A DNA stretch of 43,178 nt from Halobacteriales archaeon (GCA_007118145.1 SKSD01000012.1:1-43178); one strand, 5' to 3'. Shown: positions 1 to 8,898, counted from the stretch's first letter. The notes: generated from the sequence alone by a model not told the origin. Translations and numbers: made by a program.

Positions 1-380
1 GCGAGCCAGCAGAGGAGCTCGTCGATGAGGGTCAGGGTGTCGCCGTCATGAAGCTCGGGACGATCGGGGTGACGGTCAAGATCATCCCACCCGATGCCGA
101 GTTGCCTGATGACTTTCGCATCCACGAGGATGCCGATCTCGAGGGGCTTGTCCCCGAGGCCGAGTTGGCCGAACCCGAGGTCGACGAGGTGACTGAGGCT
201 GAACCACCAGTCGAGGCTGAGGAGGCCGAGCCTGAACCGGTCGAGGAGGAGATTGTCGAGGTGACTGATGATGAAGCCGGCGAAGAGGAGGATGCTGACG
301 ATGCGCCTGGTGAGGATATCGAGGCAGAGGCTGCCAGACTGGTGGCCGAGCTCGACGAACATGGAGGTGACGAGGCATGA
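1..380 (+). CDS. rps3: Ribosomal protein S3 (uS3), C-terminal part, cut by the window edge
   Basis: This is the 3' end of the small-subunit protein S3, which helps form the mRNA entry channel of the 30S subunit. The reading frame enters the window at base 3. It reads EPAEELVDEGQGVAVMKLG and then the conserved stretch GVTVKIIPPDAELPDDF, which is the end of the archaeal S3 core. About 85 further residues form an extremely acidic Glu/Asp-rich tail, as in haloarchaeal S3. The ATG at 48 is an internal methionine, not the start. The stop TGA (378-380) overlaps the ATG of rpl29 by four bases, so translation is probably coupled. The gene order that follows supports the call. Confidence 0.95.
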   Translation, partial: EPAEELVDEGQGVAVMKLGTIGVTVKIIPPDAELPDDFRIHEDADLEGLVPEAELAEPEVDEVTEAEPPVEAEEAEPEPVEEEIVEVTDDEAGEEEDADDAPGEDIEAEAARLVAELDEHGGDEA

Positions 381-595
381 CGATCTTGCACCCTGCTGAG
401 ATACGCGACATGACGCCCGCCGAACGCGAGGCTGAACTCGCCGATCTCGAGACGAACCTCCTCAACGAGATGTCGATCCTCGCAGCTGGTGGTGCACCGG
501 AGAACCCCGGACGCATCCGCGAGATGCGGCGTGCAATCGCCCGCATCAAGACGATCCAGCGCGAAGTGGGAGATTTCGACGGAGGTGAGGAATGA
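377..595 (+). CDS. rpl29: Ribosomal protein L29 (uL29)
   Basis: L29 is a small two-helix protein near the exit of the 50S peptide tunnel. The 72-residue product has the expected start ([19 protein letters not shown]), an alpha-helical Glu/Arg-rich body, and the family signature near residues 50-62 ([13 protein letters not shown]). Its start overlaps the rps3 stop as ATGA and its stop shares a base with the rps17 ATG. In other haloarchaeal operons of this type the gene rnp1 (RNase P protein 1) commonly follows rpl29. Here rps17 follows directly with no space for it. Confidence 0.96.
   Translation: MTILHPAEIRDMTPAEREAELADLETNLLNEMSILAAGGAPENPGRIREMRRAIARIKTIQREVGDFDGGEE
581..589 (+). promoter_or_regulatory. 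Shine-Dalgarno site of rps17
   Basis: GGAGGTGAG inside the end of rpl29 is a near-perfect complement to the archaeal 16S 3' end. It lies five bases before the ATG at 595 and only two before the ATG at 592. This favours 595 as the true start of rps17. Confidence 0.7.
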
Positions 596-924
596 TGCCA
601 ATCGGATTAGACGTACCAGAACCACAGACAGAATGTACCGATCAGCACTGTCCGTTCCACGGCGAGTTGCCCGTCCACGGGCAGATCCTCGAGGGGACGG
701 TTGCTTCGACGGCGATGGACAAGACGGTCGTCGTCGAACGTGAGTACGATGTACACGTGCCGAAGTACGACCGCTACATGAAGCGACGCTCACGTGTCTC
801 TGCTCATCACCCGCCATGTCTCGAACTCGAGGTTGGCGATCGGGTGGAGATTGCCGAAACGCGTCCGCTCTCGAAGACGAAGCACCATGTCGTGGTCAAC
901 CGACTCACCGGAGGTGATGCGTGA
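595..924 (+). CDS. rps17: Ribosomal protein S17 (uS17)
   Basis: S17 is a primary 16S rRNA-binding protein of the 30S subunit with an OB-fold. The 109-residue product starts [10 protein letters not shown], as haloarchaeal S17 proteins do. It carries the core motif [16 protein letters not shown] followed by [17 protein letters not shown], and ends near residue 95 with [14 protein letters not shown]. Two adjacent ATG codons exist (592 and 595). I chose 595 because the upstream GGAGGTGAG is then correctly spaced and the N-terminus matches the family. The stop at 922-924 overlaps the rpl14 start by one base. Confidence 0.96.
   Translation: MPIGLDVPEPQTECTDQHCPFHGELPVHGQILEGTVASTAMDKTVVVEREYDVHVPKYDRYMKRRSRVSAHHPPCLELEVGDRVEIAETRPLSKTKHHVVVNRLTGGDA
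910..918 (+). promoter_or_regulatory. Perfect Shine-Dalgarno site of rpl14
   Basis: GGAGGTGAT matches the complement of the archaeal 16S rRNA 3' end over nine bases. It lies five bases before the ATG at 924 but only two before the in-frame GTG at 921. It therefore marks 924 as the rpl14 start. Confidence 0.75.
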
Positions 925-1322
925 TGCGAGCAATCAAGGCAGACATCACCTCAGGGTTGACGAAGGGATCGCGACTGGTCTGTGCCGATAACACTGGCGC
1001 ACAGGAGCTCAAGCTCATCAGCGTCGATGGGTACTCCGGTAGGCTCAATCGTCAGCCGAAAGCCGGCCTCGGCGACCGTGTCACCGTCTCGGTGACCAAG
1101 GGGACGCCCGAGATGCGCCGTCAGGTGCTCAAGGCCGTGATCATCCGCCAGCGACAGCCGATCCGTCGACCCGATGGCATACGCGTCACCTTCGAGGACA
1201 ACGCTGCGGTCATCGTCGACGACATGGACGATCCACGAGGTACCGAGATCAAAGGACCGATCGCTCGGGAGGTCGCCGAGCGCTTTGGGGCAATTGCAAG
1301 TACGGCCACTATGATTGTATGA
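924..1322 (+). CDS. rpl14: Ribosomal protein L14 (uL14)
   Basis: L14 binds 23S rRNA at the subunit interface. The 132-residue product matches the haloarchaeal family along its whole length: [15 protein letters not shown] near residues 21-35, the RRPDG segment before residue 90, [11 protein letters not shown], and the C-terminal signature [16 protein letters not shown]. An in-frame GTG three bases earlier is less likely because the strong GGAGGTGAT site fits 924 better and 132 residues is the usual length. The stop TGA overlaps the rpl24 ATG (ATGA). Confidence 0.97.
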   Translation: MRAIKADITSGLTKGSRLVCADNTGAQELKLISVDGYSGRLNRQPKAGLGDRVTVSVTKGTPEMRRQVLKAVIIRQRQPIRRPDGIRVTFEDNAAVIVDDMDDPRGTEIKGPIAREVAERFGAIASTATMIV

Positions 1323-1690
1323 CATCGAAACAACCACGCAAACAACGGGTCCGCCGACGTGATGCATCGCTCCATGAGCGACATCGCTACGTCAGGTCGC
1401 CATTGAGCGAGGAGCTTCGCGAGGAGTTCGGCCGCCGCAATGCACGCGTCTGTCAGGGCGACACGGTCGAGGTACTCCGCGGAGACTTCACCGGACACGA
1501 GGACGAGGTCGTCCGTGTGGTCCTCGACGATTGCGTCGTCCACGTCGACGGCGTGACGATCGAGACCGCCGACGGTGAGGAGGTGGCACGCCCACTACAG
1601 GCGAGCAACCTCCGGATCACCACGTTGAACCGCTCGGATCCGATCCGTATCGAACGCCTCGAGCAAGAAGCAGAGGGTGACGACGAATGA
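1319..1690 (+). CDS. rpl24: Ribosomal protein L24 (uL24)
   Basis: L24 starts assembly of the 50S subunit and sits by the tunnel exit. The 123 residues begin with a basic N-terminal extension ([21 protein letters not shown]). A KOW-type segment follows near residues 46-62 ([18 protein letters not shown]), then an archaeal C-terminal part ([11 protein letters not shown]) and an acidic tail. The start overlaps the rpl14 stop by four bases, and the stop overlaps the rps4e ATG by four. Confidence 0.96.
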   Translation: MTSKQPRKQRVRRRDASLHERHRYVRSPLSEELREEFGRRNARVCQGDTVEVLRGDFTGHEDEVVRVVLDDCVVHVDGVTIETADGEEVARPLQASNLRITTLNRSDPIRIERLEQEAEGDDE

Positions 1691-2391
1691 CGCATCAAAA
1701 GCGGCTTTCTGCACCGGTCACCTGGCCGATCGAGCGCAAGACGGCACCGTTCACGGTCGCCCCTGGTGCTGGTCCACACGGTGAGTCTGGTGTACCGATC
1801 GTCATCATCCTCAGAGACGTCCTCGGTTACGTCGATAACGAACGAGAGGCGAAGTACGCGGTACGCAGCGGATACGTCACGGTGAACGGTAAGACCGTGA
1901 CCGACCACACACTGCCGCTTGGACTGTTCGACATACTCGTCTTCACCGAACGTGAGGAGCACTACCGGGTGTTTCCGGGCCGCGGTGGGCGCCTGTCGCT
2001 CACCCCGATCGACCCCGCAGCAGCGGAGACGAAGCTGTCGAAGGTGGTCGGTAAGCAACAGATCGAGGGTGGACAGACCCAGCTGTCACTACACGACGGT
2101 GGGACCGTCCTCGTCGACGATCCGAACGCCTACGGGACACACGACTCGGTCATCATCGATCTCGAGACACACGAGATCGTCCACCACCTCCCCTACGAGG
2201 AGGGAGCGATGGTGACGGCTGTCGCCGGCCAGCACGCCGGTGTAATCGGGACAATCGAGGCGATCGATGTACACCCCGGCAGCAGTGCCAACACACTCAG
2301 ACTCGCGACAGACGACGGCGAGATTCAGACCGTCGAGCAGTACGTGGTCGTCATCGACGAGAACTTCACGGAGGGTGATAACGATGGCTGA
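1687..2391 (+). CDS. rps4e: Ribosomal protein S4e (eS4)
   Basis: S4e is found in archaea and eukaryotes but not in bacteria. The 234-residue product shows the N-terminal [14 protein letters not shown] and an S4-type RNA-binding region around residues 40-75 ([27 protein letters not shown]). A central domain follows with TKLSKVVGK and the KOW-like [13 protein letters not shown] near residue 180. Length and order of domains are normal for haloarchaea. The start is coupled to rpl24. The last eight bases overlap the start of rpl5. Confidence 0.96.
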   Translation: MTHQKRLSAPVTWPIERKTAPFTVAPGAGPHGESGVPIVIILRDVLGYVDNEREAKYAVRSGYVTVNGKTVTDHTLPLGLFDILVFTEREEHYRVFPGRGGRLSLTPIDPAAAETKLSKVVGKQQIEGGQTQLSLHDGGTVLVDDPNAYGTHDSVIIDLETHEIVHHLPYEEGAMVTAVAGQHAGVIGTIEAIDVHPGSSANTLRLATDDGEIQTVEQYVVVIDENFTEGDNDG

Positions 2392-2905
2392 GGCGGTCGA
2401 TGCCGAGATGCGCCAACCACAGATCGAAAAGGTTGTCGTGAACATGTCGGTCGGTCGAGGTGGTGAGGATCTAGAACATGCAGAGGATATCCTCGAATCG
2501 ATCACCGGGCAACGCCCCGTTCGAACGGAGGCGAAGCAGACCATCCCGGCGTTCGATATCCGTCAGGGAGTCCCCATCGGTGCGAAGGTGACGCTCCGCG
2601 GCGAGCGTGCAGCTAACTTCCTCGAGGAGGCACTGGCACTGGTCGAACTCTCCGCCTCACAGTTCGACGAGACGGGTAACGTGAGCTTTGGTATCCGAGA
2701 GCACACCAGCTTCCCAGACCAGGAGTACGATCCGACGGTCGGTATCTACGGACTCGATGTGACGGTCAATCTAGTCAGACCGGGATATCGTGTGACAAAA
2801 CGAGACCGCCGGACACGGTCGATCCCGGAGACACACCGTCTCGACCCGGCGGATGCGATGGCATTCCTTGAGGAGGCCTACGAGGTGACGATCAACGATG
2901 AGTGA
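2384..2905 (+). CDS. rpl5: Ribosomal protein L5 (uL5)
   Basis: L5 binds 5S rRNA in the central protuberance. I placed the start at the ATG at 2384 rather than further upstream because the family begins with residues like [16 protein letters not shown], found here from residue 9. The 173-residue product includes the [33 protein letters not shown] segment in the middle and the archaeal [17 protein letters not shown] near residue 120. It overlaps rps4e by eight bases and rps14 by eight bases. Confidence 0.97.
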   Translation: MAEAVDAEMRQPQIEKVVVNMSVGRGGEDLEHAEDILESITGQRPVRTEAKQTIPAFDIRQGVPIGAKVTLRGERAANFLEEALALVELSASQFDETGNVSFGIREHTSFPDQEYDPTVGIYGLDVTVNLVRPGYRVTKRDRRTRSIPETHRLDPADAMAFLEEAYEVTINDE

Positions 2906-3071
2906 AAGCGATAACGAACCTACCGGTGAGGGAGTTGCCCATACCGGTCAGCGAAACGACTGCAGCCGTTGCGGGAGGAAACAAGGTCTCGTCGGTAAGT
3001 ACGATATCTGGCTTTGCCGCCAGTGCTTCCGTGAGATCGCCCGCGACATGGGCTTTAAAAAGTACAGCTAG
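2898..3071 (+). CDS. rps14: Ribosomal protein S14 (uS14), zinc-binding, 57 residues
   Basis: This short gene starts at the ATG at 2898, inside the end of rpl5, and stops at TAG 3069-3071. The product is [20 protein letters not shown] followed by the S14 core. It has the four zinc cysteines C22, C25, C40 and C43 in the pattern CSRC...CRQC, then [14 protein letters not shown] at the end. S14 sits in the head of the 30S subunit. Its place between rpl5 and rps8 is the conserved archaeal order. It is easily missed because it is only 57 codons long. Confidence 0.96.
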   Translation: MSESDNEPTGEGVAHTGQRNDCSRCGRKQGLVGKYDIWLCRQCFREIARDMGFKKYS

Positions 3072-3075
3072 AATC

Positions 3076-3468
3076 ATGGTGAGTCAAAACACACTCAGTA
3101 ACGCACTCACTGGCATCAACAACGCCGAGTCAGCCGGTAAGCTCACGCACACGATCGCGCCAGCATCGAACGAGATCGAGGCGGTGCTCGATGTTCTCAC
3201 CGACCGTGGGTACATCGCCGGCTATGAATCGGTCGACGACGGCAAGGCTGGCCAGTTCGTCGTCGAGTTGAAGGGCTCGATCAATGAGTGCGGTCCGATC
3301 GAACCCCGCTACTCGACCGGCTATGACGGTTTCGAGCGGTGGGAGAAACAATACCTCCCCGCACGCGACTTCGGAGCGCTCATCGTGACGACAAGTCGCG
3401 GTATCATGAGTCACTACGAGGCTCGTGAAGAGCGCGTCGGGGGACAACTCATCGGGTATGTCTATTGA
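3076..3468 (+). CDS. rps8: Ribosomal protein S8 (uS8)
   Basis: S8 binds the central domain of 16S rRNA. The 130-residue product starts at ATG 3076, four bases after the rps14 stop, and reads MVSQNTLSNALTGINNAE, a standard archaeal S8 N-terminus. Further on are VLDVLTDRGYIAGYE, the region IEPRYSTG.DGFERWEKQYLPARDFGALIVTTSRGIMSH, and the terminal GGQLIGYVY. The length equals that of other haloarchaeal S8 proteins. The frame is open further upstream, but that part belongs to rps14 in another frame. Confidence 0.96.
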   Translation: MVSQNTLSNALTGINNAESAGKLTHTIAPASNEIEAVLDVLTDRGYIAGYESVDDGKAGQFVVELKGSINECGPIEPRYSTGYDGFERWEKQYLPARDFGALIVTTSRGIMSHYEAREERVGGQLIGYVY

Positions 3469-3470
3469 CC

Positions 3471-4013
3471 ATGGCACGCATTGAGATCCCACTCCCGGAC
3501 GATGTGAGCGCCTCTGTCGATGAGGTGACCGTGACGGTCGATGGTCCAAACGGCTCGGTCGAGAAACGACTGTGGTACCCCGGTATCAGCATCGATGCGA
3601 CCGACGACTCGGTCGTACTCGAATCGGCAGCTGATGATCGCGCCACGATGGCGACGATGGGTACCTTCGAGAGTCACCTCGAGAACATGATCTCCGGTGC
3701 CCAGGAGGATTGGGAGTACCGGATGAAGATCGTGTATTCACACTTCCCGATGCAGGTGTCTGTCAACGGTGATGAGGTGGTCATCGAAAACTTCCTCGGT
3801 GAACGGTCACCGCGACGGACGACCATCCACGGTGACACCGAGGTCGACGTAGGTAACGAGGAGATCACCCTACGGGGACCTGATAAGGAGGCGGTCGGTC
3901 AGACCGCTGCAGATATCGAGTTGCTGACGCGGGTCAGCGGCAAGGATATCAGGGTATTCCAGGATGGTGCCTACATCACGGAGAAACCACGAGGTGGATT
4001 GAAATATGAGTGA
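3471..4013 (+). CDS. rpl6: Ribosomal protein L6 (uL6)
   Basis: L6 lies near the factor-binding site of the 50S subunit. I use the ATG at 3471, giving 180 residues ([12 protein letters not shown]). A TTG two codons earlier is possible but would only add MT. Recognisable parts are VEVDGPNGS-type residues [54 protein letters not shown] and the C-terminal signature [14 protein letters not shown]. Its stop overlaps the start of rpl32e by eight bases. Confidence 0.96.
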   Translation: MARIEIPLPDDVSASVDEVTVTVDGPNGSVEKRLWYPGISIDATDDSVVLESAADDRATMATMGTFESHLENMISGAQEDWEYRMKIVYSHFPMQVSVNGDEVVIENFLGERSPRRTTIHGDTEVDVGNEEITLRGPDKEAVGQTAADIELLTRVSGKDIRVFQDGAYITEKPRGGLKYE

Positions 4014-4704
4014 ACGAGAACAAGACGACCTGGAATCGATCAGCGGTGTCGGCGAGACCAAGGCTGATGCACTCCGCGAGGCTGGATTCGAGACGATCGA
4101 TGACATCCGTCGCGCATCACAGGAGGAGCTCGCAGAGGTGGATGGTATCGGAAACGCCCTCGCCGCTCGAATCAAAGCAGACGTCGGCGAGCTGACAGTC
4201 GAGGAGACCGACGCCGAGATCGAGGAGGTAACTGAGGAGGAGGATGAAGTTCCCGAGGAGGTCGAGACAGAGCTTCAACCCCGAGGGCTGGTCGACAAGA
4301 CTCCCGAGCTTGAAGCAGACGTGCGTCGACTGCTCAGACAGCGCGATTCACCGTCGTTCAAGCGTCAGGATGCGCATAAGAAAAAGCGCGTCCCCTCGAG
4401 CTGGCGACGACCACGGGGTGGGCAGTCGAAGCAACGTCGTGGGTACAAGGCGAAAGGACCGACCGTCGAGGCAGGCTACCGCTCCCCACAGGCGGTGCGT
4501 GGCCTTCACCCATCGGGTTTCGAGGAGGTACGCGTCAACAACGTTGACGGCCTCGAAGGTGTCGACCCAGACAGACAGGCAGTGCGGATCGGCTCGACCG
4601 TCGGTGCGAAAAAGCGTGAACGTATCGAGGAGGTCGCCGAGGACCGCGGAATCCGGGTGCTTAACCCGACGTATGTGGAAGTGGAGGTAACTGACGATGA
4701 GTAA
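4006..4704 (+). CDS. rpl32e: Ribosomal protein L32e (eL32) with an N-terminal helix-hairpin-helix extension
   Basis: The eL32 core occupies about residues 95-232, with [34 protein letters not shown] and [21 protein letters not shown]. In front of it is a domain of about 65 residues ([19 protein letters not shown] and [18 protein letters not shown]) that looks like a pair of helix-hairpin-helix motifs, joined by a long acidic linker. Such extensions are known on haloarchaeal L32e and were removed or disordered in ribosome structures as far as I recall; their role is not settled. The gene overlaps both rpl6 and rpl19e by eight bases. Confidence 0.96.
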   Translation: MSEREQDDLESISGVGETKADALREAGFETIDDIRRASQEELAEVDGIGNALAARIKADVGELTVEETDAEIEEVTEEEDEVPEEVETELQPRGLVDKTPELEADVRRLLRQRDSPSFKRQDAHKKKRVPSSWRRPRGGQSKQRRGYKAKGPTVEAGYRSPQAVRGLHPSGFEEVRVNNVDGLEGVDPDRQAVRIGSTVGAKKRERIEEVAEDRGIRVLNPTYVEVEVTDDE

Positions 4705-5167
4705 TCTGAAGGCACAGCGACGCCTCGCAGCGGATGTCCTCGATGTCGGGGAGAACCGTGTCTGGTTCGACCCAACCGCACAGGGCGAAATCGCCACCGC
4801 TATCACCCGTGATGAGATTCGCGACCTGGTCGACGATGGCATCATCCAGGCGAAGGCGAAGCAAGGTAACTCACGACATCGTGTCCGTGAGCGAAACGCC
4901 AAACGCGCGTACGGTCACCGGAAGGGTCAGGGCAGTCGCAAGGGGAAGAAGAACGCCCGTCACGACAGCCGTGACGAGTGGATCGATGGGATCCGTGCCC
5001 AGCGCCGCGAACTGCGTTCGCTCCGCGATGACGGTGTCATCTCACCGACGGTGTACCGACAGGCGTACAACAAGGCACGCGGTGGTGAGTTCCGCAGCGT
5101 GCAATACATGCGTAGCTATATCGAGAACGAGTTCGGTATCGACCTCGACGAGGGGGGTGAGGCGTGA
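4697..5167 (+). CDS. rpl19e: Ribosomal protein L19e (eL19)
   Basis: L19e is an archaeal/eukaryotic protein that helps form bridges to the small subunit. The 156 residues contain [23 protein letters not shown] at the N-terminus, a strongly basic middle ([26 protein letters not shown]), and the helical C-terminal part [31 protein letters not shown]. The start lies within the end of rpl32e. The stop TGA shares a base with the ATG of rpl18. Confidence 0.96.
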   Translation: MSNLKAQRRLAADVLDVGENRVWFDPTAQGEIATAITRDEIRDLVDDGIIQAKAKQGNSRHRVRERNAKRAYGHRKGQGSRKGKKNARHDSRDEWIDGIRAQRRELRSLRDDGVISPTVYRQAYNKARGGEFRSVQYMRSYIENEFGIDLDEGGEA

Positions 5168-5721
5168 TGGCGACCGGACCGAGGTACAACGTCGCCATGC
5201 GGCGCCGCAGAGAGGGTGTGACCGACTACCGACAGCGACTCCGCCTGCTCAAATCGGGTAGCCCGCGACTCGTTGCACGTGTGAGCAACAAGCACGTCCG
5301 AGCACACATTGAACAGGTGGGTCGAGATGGTGACGAGACACTCGCGTTCGCCACCTCAGCAGACCTCAGCGAATACGGTTGGGAGGCACCTACGGGTAAC
5401 CTCCCGAGTGCGTATCTCACGGGATTGTTACTCGGTCGGCGTGCGATCGAGGCGGGGGTCGAACACGCCGTATTGGATGTCGGCCTGCACTCACCGACTC
5501 CAGGGTCGAAGGTGTTCGCCATCCAGGAGGGTGCCATCGATGCTGGCCTTGACATCCCACACAACGATGCCGTGTTACCTGACTGGGAGCGCAACCGAGG
5601 AGAGCATATTGCCGAGTACGCCGAGTCAGTCGGCGACCTTTACGGTGATACGTTCGATGCGACCGAACTCCCCGAGCACTTCGACACTGTTCGTGAGAAC
5701 ATCATGGAGGGTGAGCTATGA
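5167..5721 (+). CDS. rpl18: Ribosomal protein L18 (uL18)
   Basis: L18 is the main 5S rRNA-binding protein together with L5. The 184-residue product begins [21 protein letters not shown], almost the family consensus, followed by [29 protein letters not shown] one codon earlier (5164) is possible, but the N-terminus and the upstream GGGGGGTGAGG spacing favour the ATG at 5167. The archaeal C-terminal extension with [24 protein letters not shown] is present. The stop overlaps the rps5 ATG by four bases. Confidence 0.96.
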   Translation: MATGPRYNVAMRRRREGVTDYRQRLRLLKSGSPRLVARVSNKHVRAHIEQVGRDGDETLAFATSADLSEYGWEAPTGNLPSAYLTGLLLGRRAIEAGVEHAVLDVGLHSPTPGSKVFAIQEGAIDAGLDIPHNDAVLPDWERNRGEHIAEYAESVGDLYGDTFDATELPEHFDTVRENIMEGEL

Positions 5722-6365
5722 GCGCCGAAGAGGACTACAACGGGTGGGTTCCCAAGACCCGACTGGGACGGATGGTCCAATCTGGGGAGATCGAGACGAT
5801 GGAGGAGGCCCTGCAGTCTGGCCTCCCGCTCAAAGAGCCTGAGGTGACCGATCATCTGCTACCCAACCTCGACGACGAGGTACTCGATATCAACATGGTC
5901 CAGCGGATGACCGACTCGGGACGGCGGGTGAAGTTCCGGTGCGTCGTCGCGATCGGCAACCGCGACGGTTTCGTCGGGTTCGCCGAGGGTCGTGACGACC
6001 AGGTTGGCTCGGCCATCCAGAAGGCGATCGAAATCGCGAAGATGAACGTCATCAAGGTCTCGCGTGGATGTGGCTCATGGGAGTGTGGCTGTGGACGGCC
6101 GCACACGGTTGCACATCGAACCATGGGCAAGGCAGGGAGTGTCCAGGTCGAACTCAAACCAGCGCCTCGTGGGCTTGGACTGGCGGGCGGAGAGACCGTC
6201 CGACACATCCTCGAACTCGCAGGTATCGAGGACATCTGGACACGTAGTTCGGGGAAGACCCGTACGACGGCCAACTTCGCGAAGGCGACCTTCAAAGCAT
6301 TGCAGGCGACGAACGAATCACGTATCCCCGAGCATGCCCGAGCGCAACGTGAGGTGATCGAGTGA
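5718..6365 (+). CDS. rps5: Ribosomal protein S5 (uS5)
   Basis: S5 acts in decoding accuracy and mRNA unwinding on the 30S subunit. The 215 residues start [20 protein letters not shown], typical for archaea. They contain the double-stranded RNA-binding region [23 protein letters not shown] at about residues 72-94 and the C-terminal domain with [42 protein letters not shown]. The start overlaps the rpl18 stop (ATGA). The stop overlaps the rpl30 start by one base. Confidence 0.97.
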   Translation: MSAEEDYNGWVPKTRLGRMVQSGEIETMEEALQSGLPLKEPEVTDHLLPNLDDEVLDINMVQRMTDSGRRVKFRCVVAIGNRDGFVGFAEGRDDQVGSAIQKAIEIAKMNVIKVSRGCGSWECGCGRPHTVAHRTMGKAGSVQVELKPAPRGLGLAGGETVRHILELAGIEDIWTRSSGKTRTTANFAKATFKALQATNESRIPEHARAQREVIE

Positions 6366-6829
6366 TGCATGCGGTCGTTCAGCTTCGAGGGCCGGTCAAC
6401 ACCAGTCGATCAGTTCGCGATACCCTCGATATGCTTAATCTTGGGCGTGTCAATCACTGTACGTTCGTCCCCGATACGTCGAGTTACCGCGGGATGATCA
6501 CGAAGGTGACCGATCTCGTCGCGGTGGGTGAACCGAGTCCGGCTGTTGTCGCCATCCTTCTCGAACGACGTGGCGAACCAGTCGGTGACGGCCAGGGTAT
6601 CGATGATGCATGGGTGGATGAACACACCGAGTACGAGCATGTCGATGAGCTCGCCGAGGCACTTTGCGCTGATGAGGTAACACTCGCCGATATCGGGCTC
6701 GAACCCGTGCTCCGACTGCATCCACCCCGCGGTGGTCACGACGGGATCAAGCAGCACCGTTCGGATGGCGGTCAACTCGGAAAACACGAGACGGAGGATA
6801 TCGACGCATTGCTGTATCAGATGCGTTAA
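6365..6829 (+). CDS. rpl30: Ribosomal protein L30 (uL30)
   Basis: The product is 154 residues from ATG 6365 ([35 protein letters not shown]), which matches the long archaeal form of L30. An in-frame GTG at 6362 would add only one residue. The middle contains SSYRGMITKVTDLVAVGEPS and the end contains LHPPRGGHDGIKQHRSDGGQLG, the archaeal C-terminal signature. It is the usual neighbour of rps5 and rpl15, with a ten-base gap to rpl15. Confidence 0.95.
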   Translation: MHAVVQLRGPVNTSRSVRDTLDMLNLGRVNHCTFVPDTSSYRGMITKVTDLVAVGEPSPAVVAILLERRGEPVGDGQGIDDAWVDEHTEYEHVDELAEALCADEVTLADIGLEPVLRLHPPRGGHDGIKQHRSDGGQLGKHETEDIDALLYQMR

Positions 6830-6839
6830 TGAGGCAACT

Positions 6840-7298
6840 ATGACAGATAAGAAACGACGACAACGCGGTTCGCGCACACACGGCGGGGGAAGCGGGAAGA
6901 ATCGCCGAGGTGCGGGGCATCGCGGTGGACGCGGCAACGCCGGTCGGTCGAAACACGAGATGCACGGACAGGAGCCACTCGGCAAACACGGCTTCACACG
7001 ACCACAGGCGGTACTTGATACTGTCGCGACGGTGAACGTGGCACAGCTCGATCAAGACGTTCCGATACTACTTGAGGCCGGACTGGCCTCAGAGACCGAT
7101 GATGGTATCGAGATCGACGCCCGAGAGGCACTCGATGTCGGTGACGATGTCGACCGGGTGAAGGTGCTCGGTGGGGGACAGGTCCACCATGCACTGACCG
7201 TCATCGCAGATGATTTCTCCGCTGGTGCCCGAGAGCGTCTTGAAGCTGCAGGCGGTGGGGCTGTCATCGCTGAAGACCTCGACGAATCACAGGCATAA
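6840..7298 (+). CDS. rpl15: Ribosomal protein L15 (uL15)
   Basis: L15 is a late assembly protein of the 50S subunit. I chose the ATG at 6840 because the 152-residue product then begins MTDKKRRQRGSRTHGGGSGKNRRGAGHRGGRGNAGR, the Gly/Arg-rich N-terminus expected of the family. It ends with the L15 signature KVLGGGQVHHALTVIADDFSAGARERLEAAGG. The open frame extends upstream into rpl30, but this adds nothing L15-like. secY follows after six bases. Confidence 0.96.
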   Translation: MTDKKRRQRGSRTHGGGSGKNRRGAGHRGGRGNAGRSKHEMHGQEPLGKHGFTRPQAVLDTVATVNVAQLDQDVPILLEAGLASETDDGIEIDAREALDVGDDVDRVKVLGGGQVHHALTVIADDFSAGARERLEAAGGGAVIAEDLDESQA

Positions 7299-7304
7299 GG
7301 AAGG

Positions 7305-8762
7305 ATGAGCTGGAAACAGACGGCGGAACCAGTACTCGCTCGCATGCCGGCGGTGGTCAGACCCGAGGGTCACGTCCAGTTCAGACGGAAGCTGGCATGG
7401 ACGGGTGTCATCCTCATCCTCTACTTCTTCCTCACGAACATCTCGTTATGGGGATACGGTGTGGGGACGGGAGACGACCTCTTCGGACAGTTCAGGACGA
7501 TCCTCGCCGGTGAGCATGGTTCGTTGATGCAAGTCGGTATCGGCCCGATCGTCACCGCCAGTATCGTCCTTCAGTTGCTGACTGGGGCAAACCTCCTCGG
7601 CCTCGATACGAACGACCCACGTGATCAGGTGCTCTATCAGGGTCTGCAAAAGCTCCTCGTAATCATCGTGACGGCGATGACAGCATTCCCGCTCGTCTTC
7701 GCCGGACAGTTCATCCCACCGGTCGATCATCTCCAGGTATTTGGGATGGTACTCGACCGGACGAGTATCCAGCTCATCTTGTTCACCCAGATCTTCATCG
7801 GCGGTATCTTGATCTTGTACATGGACGAGATCGTGTCGAAATGGGGGATCGGCAGTGGTGTCGGGCTGTTCATCATCGCCGGGGTGAGTCAACGATTGAT
7901 GGGTGGTATCGTCAGTCCGTCAGCAGACGGCATCATCCCGACATGGATCAACATCGCCTTGGGCAACATCGATATCGGGCCGATCATCGGCGGCGGTGGG
8001 CTCAATGCACTGATATTCGGCCAAGGACAGATCCTCGCTGTTGTCACGACGGTACTCATCTTCATCATCGTCGTCTATGCGGAGAGTGTCAGAGTCGAGA
8101 TCCCGCTGAGTCACGCACGTGTGAAGGGTGCTCGTGGACGCTTCCCCGTCAAGCTCATCTACGCCAGCGTGCTTCCCATCATCCTCGTCCGGGCGCTACA
8201 GGCGAACTTTCAGTTCATGGGTCGTATCCTCCACGGTGGTGGCCACCTTCCCGAATGGGCGGGTGTCTACGTCGAGGGACAACCCGTGAGTGGGTTATTC
8301 TATTACCTCTCACCGATCTATCACCCTGACGAGTGGATGTGGTGGACCGCCGCGGTGACACAAGAGACATGGCAGGTCCTGCTGCGTGTGAGTGTCGATA
8401 TCACATTCATGGTCGTCGGTGGAGCCATCTTCGCGATCTTCTGGGTCGAGACGACGAACATGGGCCCGGAGGCGACCGCTCGACAGATCCAACACTCTGG
8501 GATGCAGATACCTGGGTTCAGACAGAACGTCGGTGTCGTCGAGAAGGTCATGGAGCGGTACATCCCACAGGTGACGATCATCGGTGGTGCCCTGGTGGGT
8601 CTGCTCGCCGTGGCTGCGAACATGCTCGGTACCATCGGCGGGGTGACCGGTGAAGGTCTGTTGCTGACAGTATCAATCACCTATAAGCTCTATGAGGAGA
8701 TCGCCGAGGAACAACTCATGGAGATGCATCCGATGCTGCGCCAGATGCTGGGTCGTGGCTAA
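7305..8762 (+). CDS. secY: SecY, central pore subunit of the Sec translocon
   Basis: SecY forms the membrane channel through which unfolded proteins cross or enter the membrane, together with SecE and Sec61beta. The 485 residues include about ten hydrophobic segments. Typical parts are an amphipathic start (KQTAEPVLARMPAV), the plug region near residues 40-60, the LLGLDTNDPRDQVLYQGLQKLL segment, the cytosolic loop SVRVEIPLSHARVKGARGRFPVKLIYASVLPII around residues 265-297, and the C-terminal YKLYEEIAEEQLMEMHPML. It is the last gene of the spc-type operon. An A/G-rich sequence just before the ATG is very close to it for a ribosome-binding site. Confidence 0.97.
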   Translation: MSWKQTAEPVLARMPAVVRPEGHVQFRRKLAWTGVILILYFFLTNISLWGYGVGTGDDLFGQFRTILAGEHGSLMQVGIGPIVTASIVLQLLTGANLLGLDTNDPRDQVLYQGLQKLLVIIVTAMTAFPLVFAGQFIPPVDHLQVFGMVLDRTSIQLILFTQIFIGGILILYMDEIVSKWGIGSGVGLFIIAGVSQRLMGGIVSPSADGIIPTWINIALGNIDIGPIIGGGGLNALIFGQGQILAVVTTVLIFIIVVYAESVRVEIPLSHARVKGARGRFPVKLIYASVLPIILVRALQANFQFMGRILHGGGHLPEWAGVYVEGQPVSGLFYYLSPIYHPDEWMWWTAAVTQETWQVLLRVSVDITFMVVGGAIFAIFWVETTNMGPEATARQIQHSGMQIPGFRQNVGVVEKVMERYIPQVTIIGGALVGLLAVAANMLGTIGGVTGEGLLLTVSITYKLYEEIAEEQLMEMHPMLRQMLGRG

Positions 8763-8831
8763 TCGATACGGTTCATCTGAAGTTGCCACAGATTGATTGT
8801 TGGTTCGAAAATCAGTAATCGCGTCGGTGAT

Positions 8832-8843
8832 ACGCTCGAGCGT
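8832..8843. repeat. 12-base perfect palindrome upstream of the MFS gene
   Basis: ACGCTCGAGCGT reads the same on both strands. It lies about 28 bases before the TATA box at 8871 and 56 bases before the MFS start. It could be an operator for a dimeric regulator, but it may also be chance. The rest of 8763-8898 shows nothing else I recognise. Confidence 0.35.
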
Positions 8844-8870
8844 TCGTTAACCTCGCAGGTCTAGCAGAAC

Positions 8871-8877
8871 TTTTTAT
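8871..8877 (+). promoter_or_regulatory. TATA box of the MFS transporter gene
   Basis: TTTTTAT preceded by the purine-rich AGAAC lies about 25 bases before the ATG at 8899. This geometry predicts a leaderless or very short-leader transcript, and shows that the MFS gene is not simply the tail of the secY operon. Confidence 0.65.
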
Positions 8878-8898
8878 CCGGCAGTCAGTGGTTCGCCC

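Noticed and set aside
32-817. A long open frame on the - strand opposite rps3, rpl29 and rps17
   Set aside because: It is low-complexity (Ser/Ala/Arg-rich), the usual shadow of acidic GC-rich genes on the other strand.
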